5,026 bases of DNA from Endomicrobium sp. (GTDB lineage: Bacteria > Elusimicrobiota > Endomicrobiia > Endomicrobiales > Endomicrobiaceae). A program made the translations under genes and the position numbers. Location of the stretch: contig JAISDI010000090.1 of the NCBI GenBank assembly GCA_031264895.1, forward strand, positions 1-5,026, in the 5' to 3' direction. The notes beneath the pieces were generated by a model. It made no database searches and was not told the DNA's origin. It saw only the letters and a list, made by a program, of their open reading frames with translations. Shown piece after piece: positions 1 through 5,026 of the stretch (position 1 is the stretch's first letter; every line of letters begins with the position of its first letter).

Positions 1-161
1 AACAGTATTTTAGAAATACCTATTTGTTACCTTTCATTCCTATGCTTTTTTGACCTTTTTTATTTCGCACAACTCATTGTGTTTTCACTCTATTATTCTT
101 CATTATTTCTAATGGGTTCTATTAGAAAATTTTAGCTCTAATGGAATATCTGGGTTTAACA

Positions 162-186
162 ATGCCCGAAGTTCGTAATCGGGCAT
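162..186. repeat. GC-rich inverted repeat (hairpin 1)
   Basis: The arms ATGCCCGA (162-169) and TCGGGCAT (179-186) are perfect 8-base complements around a 9-base loop. On the minus strand this lies about 105 bases beyond the stop of the HD gene and is followed only by TTGTT, so it is a poor intrinsic terminator. Arms and loop length match the neighbouring hairpin closely, which suggests both derive from the same kind of small dispersed repeat. Confidence 0.7.
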
Positions 187-215
187 GACGATAAAAATGA
201 TTTCACTAATTTGTC

Positions 216-240
216 ATTCCCGAAGGTTTTTATCGGGAAT
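216..240. repeat. GC-rich inverted repeat (hairpin 2)
   Basis: The arms ATTCCCGA (216-223) and TCGGGAAT (233-240) are perfect 8-base complements, again around a 9-base loop. The flanking letters (GTCATTCCCGA on the left, GGGAATCCA on the right) resemble the GTCATTCCCG...CGGGAATCCA repeats scattered between genes in many bacteria. GATTCCC recurs at 266-272 and could pair with GGGAATC at 235-241. The hairpin lies 50 bases past the HD gene stop. It could stabilise or loosely terminate that transcript, but no T-run follows it on the minus strand. Confidence 0.7.
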
Positions 241-290
241 CCACTTTGCCGTTGTCTTTGTCGTTGATTCCCTTTTGAGTGAATTGTTTC

Positions 291-860
291 TTAAACGCCG
301 AGCGCTTTTGATTGGGTTTTCATTGCGGCGAGGGTTTTTTCTATGAGTGATTTTATATCCATGCCCAGCATTGCGGCGCCGTTTGAAATTACTTCTCTGT
401 TGCAGTTTGCGGCAAAAGCCGGAGTTTTGAATTTTTTTAAAACTGATTTTGTTTCCATGTCCGCAACGCTTTTTGACGGGCGTACCATTGCTGCGGCAAA
501 AATCAGGCCGGTAAGTTCGTCTATTGCATAAAGGACTTTTTCCATTTGCGAAAGCGGTTCGATATCATTGGCTATTTTGTATCCGTGGCTTAAAACGGCG
601 CGTATTATTTCGTCGGTAAGTTCAGGAAAGTTTTCTTTTTCGTTCTCGAGAATCTCTTTTGCTTTTATGCAGTGCTGGTTCGGATAAAGCTCAAAATCTA
701 TATCGTGCAGATATCCGGCGCTTTTCCAAAGTTCAGGGTTTTTTTCGCCGGATTCTTTGGCAAAATATTCCATCACCACGGCAACCGTCAAACTGTGCCG
801 CAGCAAAGTTTCGCCTTTAACATATTTGTTTAAAAGTTTGGCGGCATTTTCAAATTTCAT
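291..860 (-). CDS. HD-domain hydrolase, COG2316-like (uncharacterised)
   Basis: The 189-residue protein is a compact, cytosolic HD-superfamily metal-dependent phosphohydrolase; its substrate is unknown. The metal-binding set is visible as H22 (in RHS), the H52-D53 doublet (in LHDID), H92 (in LSHG) and D114 (in AIDELTG). The C-terminal segment (residues 112-157, with DELTGLIFAAA, VRPSKS, SVLKKFK and NREVI) is characteristic of the small stand-alone COG2316 group and distinguishes it from RelA/SpoT, dGTPase and HD-GYP proteins. Length is normal for the group and there is no signal peptide or membrane segment. The start is well supported: GGAGG (minus-strand reading of 867-871) sits 6 bases before ATG. 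The gene begins 40 bases after the permease stop on the same strand, with no obvious terminator between, so co-transcription is likely. The family assignment is firm from its motifs. Any biochemical role, such as nucleotide or phosphate-ester hydrolysis, is inference from the superfamily. Confidence 0.9.
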   Translation of the reverse strand: MKFENAAKLLNKYVKGETLLRHSLTVAVVMEYFAKESGEKNPELWKSAGYLHDIDFELYPNQHCIKAKEILENEKENFPELTDEIIRAVLSHGYKIANDIEPLSQMEKVLYAIDELTGLIFAAAMVRPSKSVADMETKSVLKKFKTPAFAANCNREVISNGAAMLGMDIKSLIEKTLAAMKTQSKALGV

Positions 861-866
861 ATATTT

Positions 867-871
867 CCTCC
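867..871 (-). promoter_or_regulatory. Shine-Dalgarno site of the HD gene
   Basis: The minus strand reads GGAGG followed by 6 bases and ATG. It fixes the HD start at 860 and lies within the 40-base gap behind the permease stop, which fits translation from a shared messenger. Confidence 0.8.
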
Positions 872-900
872 GCTTAAAGTTTCAAGCATATTTTGTCATA

Positions 901-2316
901 TCACAAACCGCGCCGTGCGGCTTTTATTTTCAATGATATTCTATAACCAACATAGACGACGGCAATCCATATCGGTACTGCAATAACCTGTTTTGCCATT
1001 CCCAACTGAGGCAGACACATTACGGTCAAAGTAAACAGGATAAACGCAATGGTAAGATAGTTCGAATAAGGATACAATGGCGAAGGAAATAGAGTTTTAT
1101 AATTTTCGGAAATTTTGTGTTTTTTAAATTTAATGTGCGTCATTGTTATTAAGCCCCAATTTATGACAAGACAGGCCACCACAAAACTCATGGATATTTT
1201 AAAAGCGTCAAACCAATGCGGAATGAAATAGTTTAACGGAACTACAAGAAAGGTCAACATACCGGAAAAAACAAGAGAAGCCGCCGGCACTCCCCTCTTA
1301 TTCGTTTTTGTAAAGGTCTGCGGCGCATTGCGCTGTAAAGCAAGTCCGTAAAGCATTCTGCTGTTTGAATAAACACAGCTGTTGTAAACCGATAATGCCG
1401 CCGTTAAAATTATAAAATTCAATGTCCATGCCGCGTACTTAAAACCGATTTTGTCGAATATCATTACAAAAGGGCTGTCCGTAGGGCGAAGGCTGCTCCA
1501 ATGATATAGAGATAAAAGCACGGCAAGCGTACCGATATAAAAAACAAAAATTCGGAATATTACCTGATTTACGGCTTTTGGAATCGTTTTTTTAGGGTCT
1601 GAAGTTTCAGCGGCGGTTATGCCTACCAGTTCAAGTCCGCCGAATGCGAACGTTATTATCGGTACGGCTGTTATAAGTCCCATAATTCCGTGAGGCAAAA
1701 AACCGCTGAAGGCAGAATCTCCCGCGTGTTCTCCGATAGTCGCCGCCTGCCATAAATTTTTAAAAGTCGCTCCGTCAACAAGAGACGGGTGCAGCAGCAA
1801 AATATATAATCCGGTTATAATCATGGCGCAGATCGCCGTTATTTTTACCGTTGAAAACCAAAATTCCATTTCCCCGTAAGCTCTTACGGCGGTAAAATTT
1901 ATCGTATTGATCAACACAAAAAAGAATAATGCGGTTTTCCACGTTGCAAGGCCGGCAAACCAGTACTGCGCGTATGCGGCGATGGCCGTAAGTTCAGCTA
2001 TGCCTACCATGACGTATAAAACCCAGTAATTCCATCCGGCGAGAAATCCGGGAAACTCGCCCCAGTATTTGTAAGCAAAATATCCGAAAGAGCCGGCCAT
2101 AGGCTCTTCAGTATCCATTTCTCCAAGCTGACGCATGATCGAAAATACAAGAATTCCAGCTATAAGATATCCTAATATAACAGCCGGCCCCGCGGCAAAA
2201 ATTGCGCTTCCCGTACCCAAAAACAAGCCCGTGCCTACGGCTCCGCCGAGCGCTATGAATTGTATATGCCTGTTTTGAAGTTTTCTTTTTAAATTGCTTG
2301 GCTGAGGTTCTCTCAT
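901..2316 (-). CDS. Amino acid permease, APC superfamily (AroP/PheP-like)
   Basis: This 471-residue inner-membrane protein imports an amino acid, probably by proton symport. It matches the amino acid transporter (AAT) branch of the APC superfamily along its whole length. The N-terminal NRHIQFIALGGAVGTGLFLG block (residues 15-34) holds the unwound TM1 substrate loop. The TM3 segment with GWNYWVLYVMVGIAELTA (residues 94-111) is very close to PheP/AroP. TM6 carries FAFGGLELVGITAAE (223-237), followed by DPKKTIPKAVNQV (240-252). TM8 carries YNSCVYSNSRMLYGLA (311-326). About twelve hydrophobic segments are present and length is normal for the family. Residues in TM3 and TM6 favour aromatic amino acids (phenylalanine, tyrosine, tryptophan), but substrate choice within this branch cannot be settled by eye. 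The start ATG has GGGGAA shortly upstream on the minus strand. It is the first gene of a probable two-gene unit with the HD hydrolase and diverges from the DUF218 gene. The reading frame is intact. Confidence 0.93.
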   Translation of the reverse strand: MREPQPSNLKRKLQNRHIQFIALGGAVGTGLFLGTGSAIFAAGPAVILGYLIAGILVFSIMRQLGEMDTEEPMAGSFGYFAYKYWGEFPGFLAGWNYWVLYVMVGIAELTAIAAYAQYWFAGLATWKTALFFFVLINTINFTAVRAYGEMEFWFSTVKITAICAMIITGLYILLLHPSLVDGATFKNLWQAATIGEHAGDSAFSGFLPHGIMGLITAVPIITFAFGGLELVGITAAETSDPKKTIPKAVNQVIFRIFVFYIGTLAVLLSLYHWSSLRPTDSPFVMIFDKIGFKYAAWTLNFIILTAALSVYNSCVYSNSRMLYGLALQRNAPQTFTKTNKRGVPAASLVFSGMLTFLVVPLNYFIPHWFDAFKISMSFVVACLVINWGLITMTHIKFKKHKISENYKTLFPSPLYPYSNYLTIAFILFTLTVMCLPQLGMAKQVIAVPIWIAVVYVGYRISLKIKAARRGL

Positions 2317-2480
2317 ACGATTCCCCGAATATAAATTTTGTAAATTATATCAATTTTATATAAATTTTTATAAATATTTTACCGTCATATTAAACAGAAT
2401 ATGTAAAGAATAAAATATAATATATAATATTGTTTTAAATTCTTGACAAAATCCGAAATATTTAAAACAAAGGTTATAAA
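2317..2480. promoter_or_regulatory. Divergent AT-rich promoter region (permease / DUF218 gene)
   Basis: This gap separates two genes transcribed away from each other, so it should contain both promoters. It is extremely AT-rich, which makes matches to sigma-70 boxes cheap. The best minus-strand candidate is TTGTCA (2444-2449) with TATATA 17 bases away (2421-2426). A TATAAT on the minus strand (2344-2349) lies closer to the permease start but has no good -35. On the plus strand, a perfect TTGACA (2443-2448) has no acceptable -10 at 16-18 bases. Two TATAAT words (2416-2421 and 2423-2428) lack a good -35. The exact start points cannot be assigned from sequence. Confidence 0.45.
2469..2473 (+). 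promoter_or_regulatory. Shine-Dalgarno site of the DUF218 gene
   Basis: AAAGG lies 7 bases before ATG at 2481, a modest but well-spaced ribosome binding site that supports this start. Confidence 0.55.
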
Positions 2481-3215
2481 ATGAAAGAAATCATATCGGA
2501 ATTATTGAAGAAGTTCTCAACCGTAAAAATGCCGAAAATAAAAATAAATTATAAAAAAATTCTGATATACGCATTATTATCTTTTATTTTATGGTTTTTT
2601 GCCCACACGATATACATTATATCAGACGGTTTAAAAGATGAAAATAAAAATGCAAAAGCGGCGGTTGTTTTCGGCAGTCCGATAAATAAGGACGGAACTA
2701 TCGAAGAAGCAATCAAAAATGAACTTGAAAATAATTTTGAAAATTATGAAATAAGGATGTCCGGCGTTTTTGAGGAATATAAAAAAAATATCGGCGCTGC
2801 AAAAGATAAATTGATATTGCCGAAAAGACTTCAAAAAAGATTGGAATGCGCTTTTGAGCTTTACAAGGCGGGAAGGGTAAAAATTATTGTCGTAAGCGGT
2901 TACGAAAGCATAAGAATGAAATCTTTTTTGTCTGCCAAAGGAGTTCCGGAATGGTCAATAATTACGGATGATCGCGGCGGTAATATTGATGAAACGATAA
3001 AAAATATTCTTAAATTAAAAAATACGAATAATATAGACGCAATAATAATCGTTTCACAATATTTTAACGCGACAACAATAAAAATGTTGTTTGAAAAGAG
3101 CGGTTTTACGGATATTTCAAGCGTTAATCCGAAATATTTTGAAATAAGAGATGTATACCCGATATTGTGCGGCTTTTTTGAATATTATGCATATCTGCTT
3201 AGACGTAGTAAGTAA
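2481..3215 (+). CDS. Membrane-anchored DUF218 protein (SanA/YdcF/ElyC-like)
   Basis: The 244-residue protein has a basic N-terminus, one membrane segment (about residues 27-47) and a DUF218 domain that should face the periplasm or cell exterior. The domain begins with AAVVFGSPINKDGT (60-73). It resumes with LPKRLQKRLECAFELYKAGRVKIIVVSG (113-140), GVPEWSI (154-160), a D-rich turn and the ETIKN helix start (171-175), then IIIVSQYFNATTI (188-200). It ends with a YYAYLLRR tail like that of SanA relatives. Family members such as SanA, ElyC and YdcF affect envelope integrity, peptidoglycan precursor handling and antibiotic tolerance in enterobacteria; their chemistry is not settled. Unusually, about 40 charged residues (roughly 74-112) separate the first strand from the LPKRLQKRLE helix, whereas in SanA the two are almost adjacent. 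The gene is more AT-rich than the permease gene. It is followed by a 160-base gap and then a separately promoted gene, so it is probably monocistronic. The family call is confident; function is inferred. Confidence 0.82.
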   Translation: MKEIISELLKKFSTVKMPKIKINYKKILIYALLSFILWFFAHTIYIISDGLKDENKNAKAAVVFGSPINKDGTIEEAIKNELENNFENYEIRMSGVFEEYKKNIGAAKDKLILPKRLQKRLECAFELYKAGRVKIIVVSGYESIRMKSFLSAKGVPEWSIITDDRGGNIDETIKNILKLKNTNNIDAIIIVSQYFNATTIKMLFEKSGFTDISSVNPKYFEIRDVYPILCGFFEYYAYLLRRSK

Positions 3216-3288
3216 TATGAAGTAAAAAAACAAACGGGCATTTTATTTTCATTTATGCTTTTTTAACAATATAAATGTCAAATTTTCA
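3216..3288 (+). other. AT-rich spacer after the DUF218 gene, no clear terminator
   Basis: A terminator would be expected here because a new promoter follows. Only a 4-base GCAT/ATGC pairing in front of a T-run (around 3238-3264) can be drawn, which is too weak to call. No small gene is evident. Confidence 0.4.
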
Positions 3289-3317
3289 TTGAAAAAATAA
3301 CAAAAAAAATAGATAAT
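3289..3317 (+). promoter_or_regulatory. Sigma-70-like promoter for the REC-Hpt / glycosyltransferase unit
   Basis: TTGAAA (3289-3294) and GATAAT (3312-3317) each match the consensus at five of six bases and are separated by exactly 17 bases. Transcription would begin near 3324, leaving a leader of about 50 bases before the ATG at 3376. This is the best promoter match I found in the window, and it lies in the right place in front of the two-gene unit. Confidence 0.6.
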
Positions 3318-3363
3318 ATCTACTCCGGCTTAATTGTTTTTAATTATGTTAAATATAAAAAAT

Positions 3364-3367
3364 GAGG
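3364..3367 (+). promoter_or_regulatory. Shine-Dalgarno site that decides the REC-Hpt start
   Basis: GAGG sits 8 bases before ATG 3376. The frame is open back to a TTG at 3334, with another ATG at 3346, but neither has a recognisable ribosome binding site, and TTG 3334 lies only about 10 bases after the predicted transcription start. The start at 3376 is therefore preferred. Confidence 0.75.
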
Positions 3368-3375
3368 TAACCCGT

Positions 3376-4152
3376 ATGCAACGCGATAAAAAACCTAATT
3401 ATGAAGGGAAATGTATTCTTGTGGCTGAGGATACGGAAATCAACAAAGAAATCATTAAAGCTTTCTTGCAAAATACGAAAGTCAAAATCGATTTTGCGGT
3501 CAACGGCATGGAAGCCGTCGACAAGTTTAAGGAAGACCCAGACAGATACGGCTTAATTCTTATGGACGTTCAAATGCCGAAAATGGACGGGTTGGAAGCC
3601 ACGCGGAGAATACGCGCTCTCGATTGCAAAAGAGCAAAAAGTATTCCCATAATAGCTTTAACGGCAAACATTTTCAACGAAGACATAGAAGAATGTCTTG
3701 CCGCCGGAATGAACAGCCATATAGGCAAGCCTATCGAAATGGACAGCATGTTTGTTACGCTTAGACAATACATGCCTGAAAATCACGAAGGATCCGAGCC
3801 GGACTACTCATCTTTTCTTCCTTATATCGATGTCAAAGAAGGGCTTGAAATGGTTGTCAACGACAAAGAACTGTACTTCCAGCTTTTGAGCAGTTTTGAC
3901 GGAAAAAAACTTGCGGACAAATTAATAGACGATATAAATAATAAAGATTATGAAAGTGCGTCGGTTATTGTCCACACAATAAAAGGAATTGCGGCAAATT
4001 TAGGCCTTACAGCCTTGCGGGACTTATCAAAAAAAATAGAATCTCTGTCAAAACTTGGCAAAGACGTTTCAGTATATATAGACGATATCGCAAAAACGAC
4101 AAATAAAACGCTGGATCTGATAACCGGACTTACAAATAATCAAAAAATATAA
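3376..4152 (+). CDS. Receiver-Hpt phosphorelay protein (stand-alone REC + Hpt)
   Basis: The 258-residue cytosolic protein joins a response-regulator receiver domain (about residues 11-133) to a histidine phosphotransfer domain (about 158-250). Receiver landmarks are the acidic pair E18-D19, phospho-acceptor D64 in LMDVQMPKMDG, T96 in ALTAN and K118 in GKPI. The Hpt motif HTIKGIAANLG begins at H200, the expected phospho-histidine, so all key residues of both domains are intact. There is no histidine kinase, DNA-binding or enzymatic output domain. REC followed by Hpt is the arrangement at the C-terminus of hybrid sensor kinases such as BarA, so this looks like that tail as a separate protein, presumably passing phosphate from an unlinked kinase to another regulator. 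The longer reading from TTG 3334 is rejected on ribosome-binding-site grounds. The glycosyltransferase follows after 17 bases, implying co-transcription. Domain calls are firm; partners are unknown. Confidence 0.93.
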   Translation: MQRDKKPNYEGKCILVAEDTEINKEIIKAFLQNTKVKIDFAVNGMEAVDKFKEDPDRYGLILMDVQMPKMDGLEATRRIRALDCKRAKSIPIIALTANIFNEDIEECLAAGMNSHIGKPIEMDSMFVTLRQYMPENHEGSEPDYSSFLPYIDVKEGLEMVVNDKELYFQLLSSFDGKKLADKLIDDINNKDYESASVIVHTIKGIAANLGLTALRDLSKKIESLSKLGKDVSVYIDDIAKTTNKTLDLITGLTNNQKI

Positions 4153-4157
4153 GAGGA
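4153..4157 (+). promoter_or_regulatory. Shine-Dalgarno site of the glycosyltransferase gene
   Basis: GAGGA begins directly after the REC-Hpt stop codon and lies 12 bases before ATG 4170, a somewhat long spacing. An in-frame TAA at 4158-4160 leaves ATG 4170 as the only usual start codon in this frame. Its position suits re-initiation or coupled translation behind the REC-Hpt gene. Confidence 0.55.
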
Positions 4158-4169
4158 TAAGCAATAGTA

Positions 4170-5026
4170 ATGATTAAGATCTCGGTGATAATACCCGTGT
4201 ACAATGCCGCCGCACATATTGAAGAGTGCCTTGACAGCGTTTTAAACCAGTCTTTGGGCAAAGAAACGGAAATTATCTGTATTGACGACGGATCGAAGGA
4301 TAACTGCTTTGACATAATAAAAAAATATTCCGAAAAAGACAAAAGAATAAAATTATTGAAGCAAAAAAATACCGGCGCCGGCGCAGCGCGCAATAACGGG
4401 ATAAAAGCGGCATCGGGAGAGTTTGTCGCTTTTATGGATAGCGACGATTTTTATCCCGAAAAAACGACTTTGGAAAAACTGTATGATAATGCCGTTAAAA
4501 ATGAAGTTAATATTTGCGGAGGTTCTTTCAGTTCTTTGGATAAATACGGCAATGTAAATGACGTTTATTCAAATAATTATGCCAAGTATACTTTTTGCAG
4601 GAACGAAAAGATAAAATATGCGGATTACCAGTTTGATTACGGATTTCACAGATTTATTTATAAAAGAGAGTTCCTCGTCAAAAACAATATATTTTTTCCT
4701 CATTTAAGAAGTTTTGAGGATCCGCCGTTTTTTGTAAATGCGATGATCAAGGCCGGAGAGTTTTACGCAATTAAAGACATTGTGTACAGATACAGGTACG
4801 GTTATAAAAATGTCAACTGGACAGACGAAAAAATTATACATCTTTTGGAAGGATTGACGTATAACTTTCAAACGGCAATTCAATATGATCTAAGCAATTT
4901 GTATTATCTTACGTTTGACAGGTTTGTCGGAGAGTTTATTCCAAAACTTTCGTGTATAAGGACATGGAGTTTTTTCTTTAAACTGATCAAAATACGTTTA
5001 ATTACCGATCGTAAAAACGTTAACGT
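4170..5026 (+). CDS. Family 2 glycosyltransferase, 3' end beyond window
   Basis: At least 285 residues are visible, with no stop before the right edge. The protein opens with MIKISVIIPVYNAA, the standard first strand of GT-A fold family 2 enzymes. It then shows the nucleotide-binding D39-D40-G-S (in IDDGSKD), the NTGAGAARNNGIKAASGE helix (residues 67-84) and the metal-binding DSDD (90-93, in FMDSDDFY). E183-D184 in RSFEDPPFF is a candidate for the catalytic-base motif. Such enzymes transfer a sugar from a nucleotide-sugar donor onto lipopolysaccharide, capsule, teichoic-acid-like or protein glycans. The segment after about residue 115 is aromatic-rich and does not reveal donor or acceptor. 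No signal peptide or clear membrane helix is visible, so it is likely cytosolic or peripheral to the inner membrane. It starts 17 bases after REC-Hpt on the same strand and may be the first gene of a longer polysaccharide cluster to the right. The family is certain; the substrate is unknown. Confidence 0.92.
   Translation, partial: MIKISVIIPVYNAAAHIEECLDSVLNQSLGKETEIICIDDGSKDNCFDIIKKYSEKDKRIKLLKQKNTGAGAARNNGIKAASGEFVAFMDSDDFYPEKTTLEKLYDNAVKNEVNICGGSFSSLDKYGNVNDVYSNNYAKYTFCRNEKIKYADYQFDYGFHRFIYKREFLVKNNIFFPHLRSFEDPPFFVNAMIKAGEFYAIKDIVYRYRYGYKNVNWTDEKIIHLLEGLTYNFQTAIQYDLSNLYYLTFDRFVGEFIPKLSCIRTWSFFFKLIKIRLITDRKNVN

Larger units (their letters stand above)
1..290. other. Gene-free AT-rich region at left edge, holding two hairpins
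   Basis: No convincing coding sequence is present on either strand. Bases 1-160 are T-rich on the plus strand, with long pyrimidine runs. One plus frame stays open from the left edge to a TAG at 133-135, but its hydrophobic, low-complexity translation shows no recognisable family and is what a T-rich strand gives by chance. The 7-base word CTAATGG occurs at 109-115 and again at 138-144. The region lies downstream of the minus-strand HD gene, which ends at 291. The only structured part is the pair of GC-rich hairpins at 162-240, listed separately. Confidence 0.6.

Noticed and set aside
1..135. Plus-strand frame open from the left edge to TAG 133-135, possibly the end of an upstream gene
   Set aside because: The translation is a hydrophobic, F/L/S/I-rich string typical of T-rich noncoding DNA, with no family resemblance; such strands carry few stops by chance.
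162..240. CRISPR array or intrinsic terminator
   Set aside because: There are only two hairpin units with no regular repeat-spacer pattern, and no T-run follows either stem on the minus strand, from which the nearby gene is read.
343..531. Plus-strand open frame of 62 codons
   Set aside because: It lies wholly antisense to the HD-domain gene, whose motifs and ribosome binding site are clear; no family signal.
2631..2834. Minus-strand open frame of 67 codons
   Set aside because: It is antisense to the DUF218 gene; the phenylalanine/isoleucine-rich translation is the complement of A-rich coding sequence.
3232..3266. Intrinsic terminator after the DUF218 gene
   Set aside because: Only a 4-base stem can be formed before the T-run, which is too weak to support a terminator.
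3216..3375. Remnant of a histidine kinase upstream of the REC-Hpt gene, implying a broken hybrid kinase
   Set aside because: No kinase-like H-box, N-box or G-box reading is visible in this AT-rich gap, and a promoter and ribosome binding site sit there instead.
3570..3773. Minus-strand open frame of 67 codons
   Set aside because: It is antisense to the receiver domain, where the plus-strand protein has every conserved residue.
4130..4393. Minus-strand open frame of 87 codons
   Set aside because: It is antisense to the start of the glycosyltransferase, which has unmistakable GT2 motifs in the plus frame.

Overview
The window is bacterial chromosomal DNA, AT-rich overall. It uses the standard code, since TGA ends the permease gene. 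Shine-Dalgarno sites are of the GGAGG/GAGG/AAAGG type. Intergenic DNA is very AT-rich, and the gene for the DUF218 protein is visibly more AT-rich than the permease gene. A SanA-type membrane protein, an orphan phosphorelay protein and a family 2 glycosyltransferase suggest an envelope-bearing, probably Gram-negative anaerobe or gut bacterium. An Elusimicrobiota/Endomicrobia-like source is a low-confidence guess; the sequence alone does not prove it.

Layout: bases 1-290 carry no convincing gene. They hold two GC-rich hairpins (162-186 and 216-240) with near-identical arms, which look like decayed interspersed repeats. On the minus strand, 901-2316 encodes an aromatic-type amino acid permease of the APC superfamily. 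It is followed 40 bases downstream by 291-860, a small HD-domain hydrolase of the COG2316 type; the two probably share a transcript. The AT-rich gap 2317-2480 is divergent and should carry promoters for both directions. On the plus strand, 2481-3215 encodes a membrane-anchored DUF218 (SanA/YdcF/ElyC-like) protein with an internal insertion. After a 160-base gap containing a good sigma-70-like promoter (3289-3317) come a free-standing receiver-Hpt phosphorelay protein (3376-4152) and, 17 bases later, a family 2 glycosyltransferase (4170 onward) that runs off the right edge.

How the genes may work together: the permease/HD pair is an uptake gene with an uncharacterised phosphohydrolase, with no evident pathway link. 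On the plus strand, the DUF218 protein and the glycosyltransferase both fit envelope or surface polysaccharide biology. The REC-Hpt protein sits as the first gene of the glycosyltransferase transcript without a kinase or output regulator in view, so it is probably an intermediate in a multistep phosphorelay whose partners lie elsewhere. I see no CRISPR array, insertion sequence, RNA gene or clear defence system. The window looks largely ordinary, with the REC-Hpt/glycosyltransferase pairing and the hairpin cluster as the items most worth a second look.
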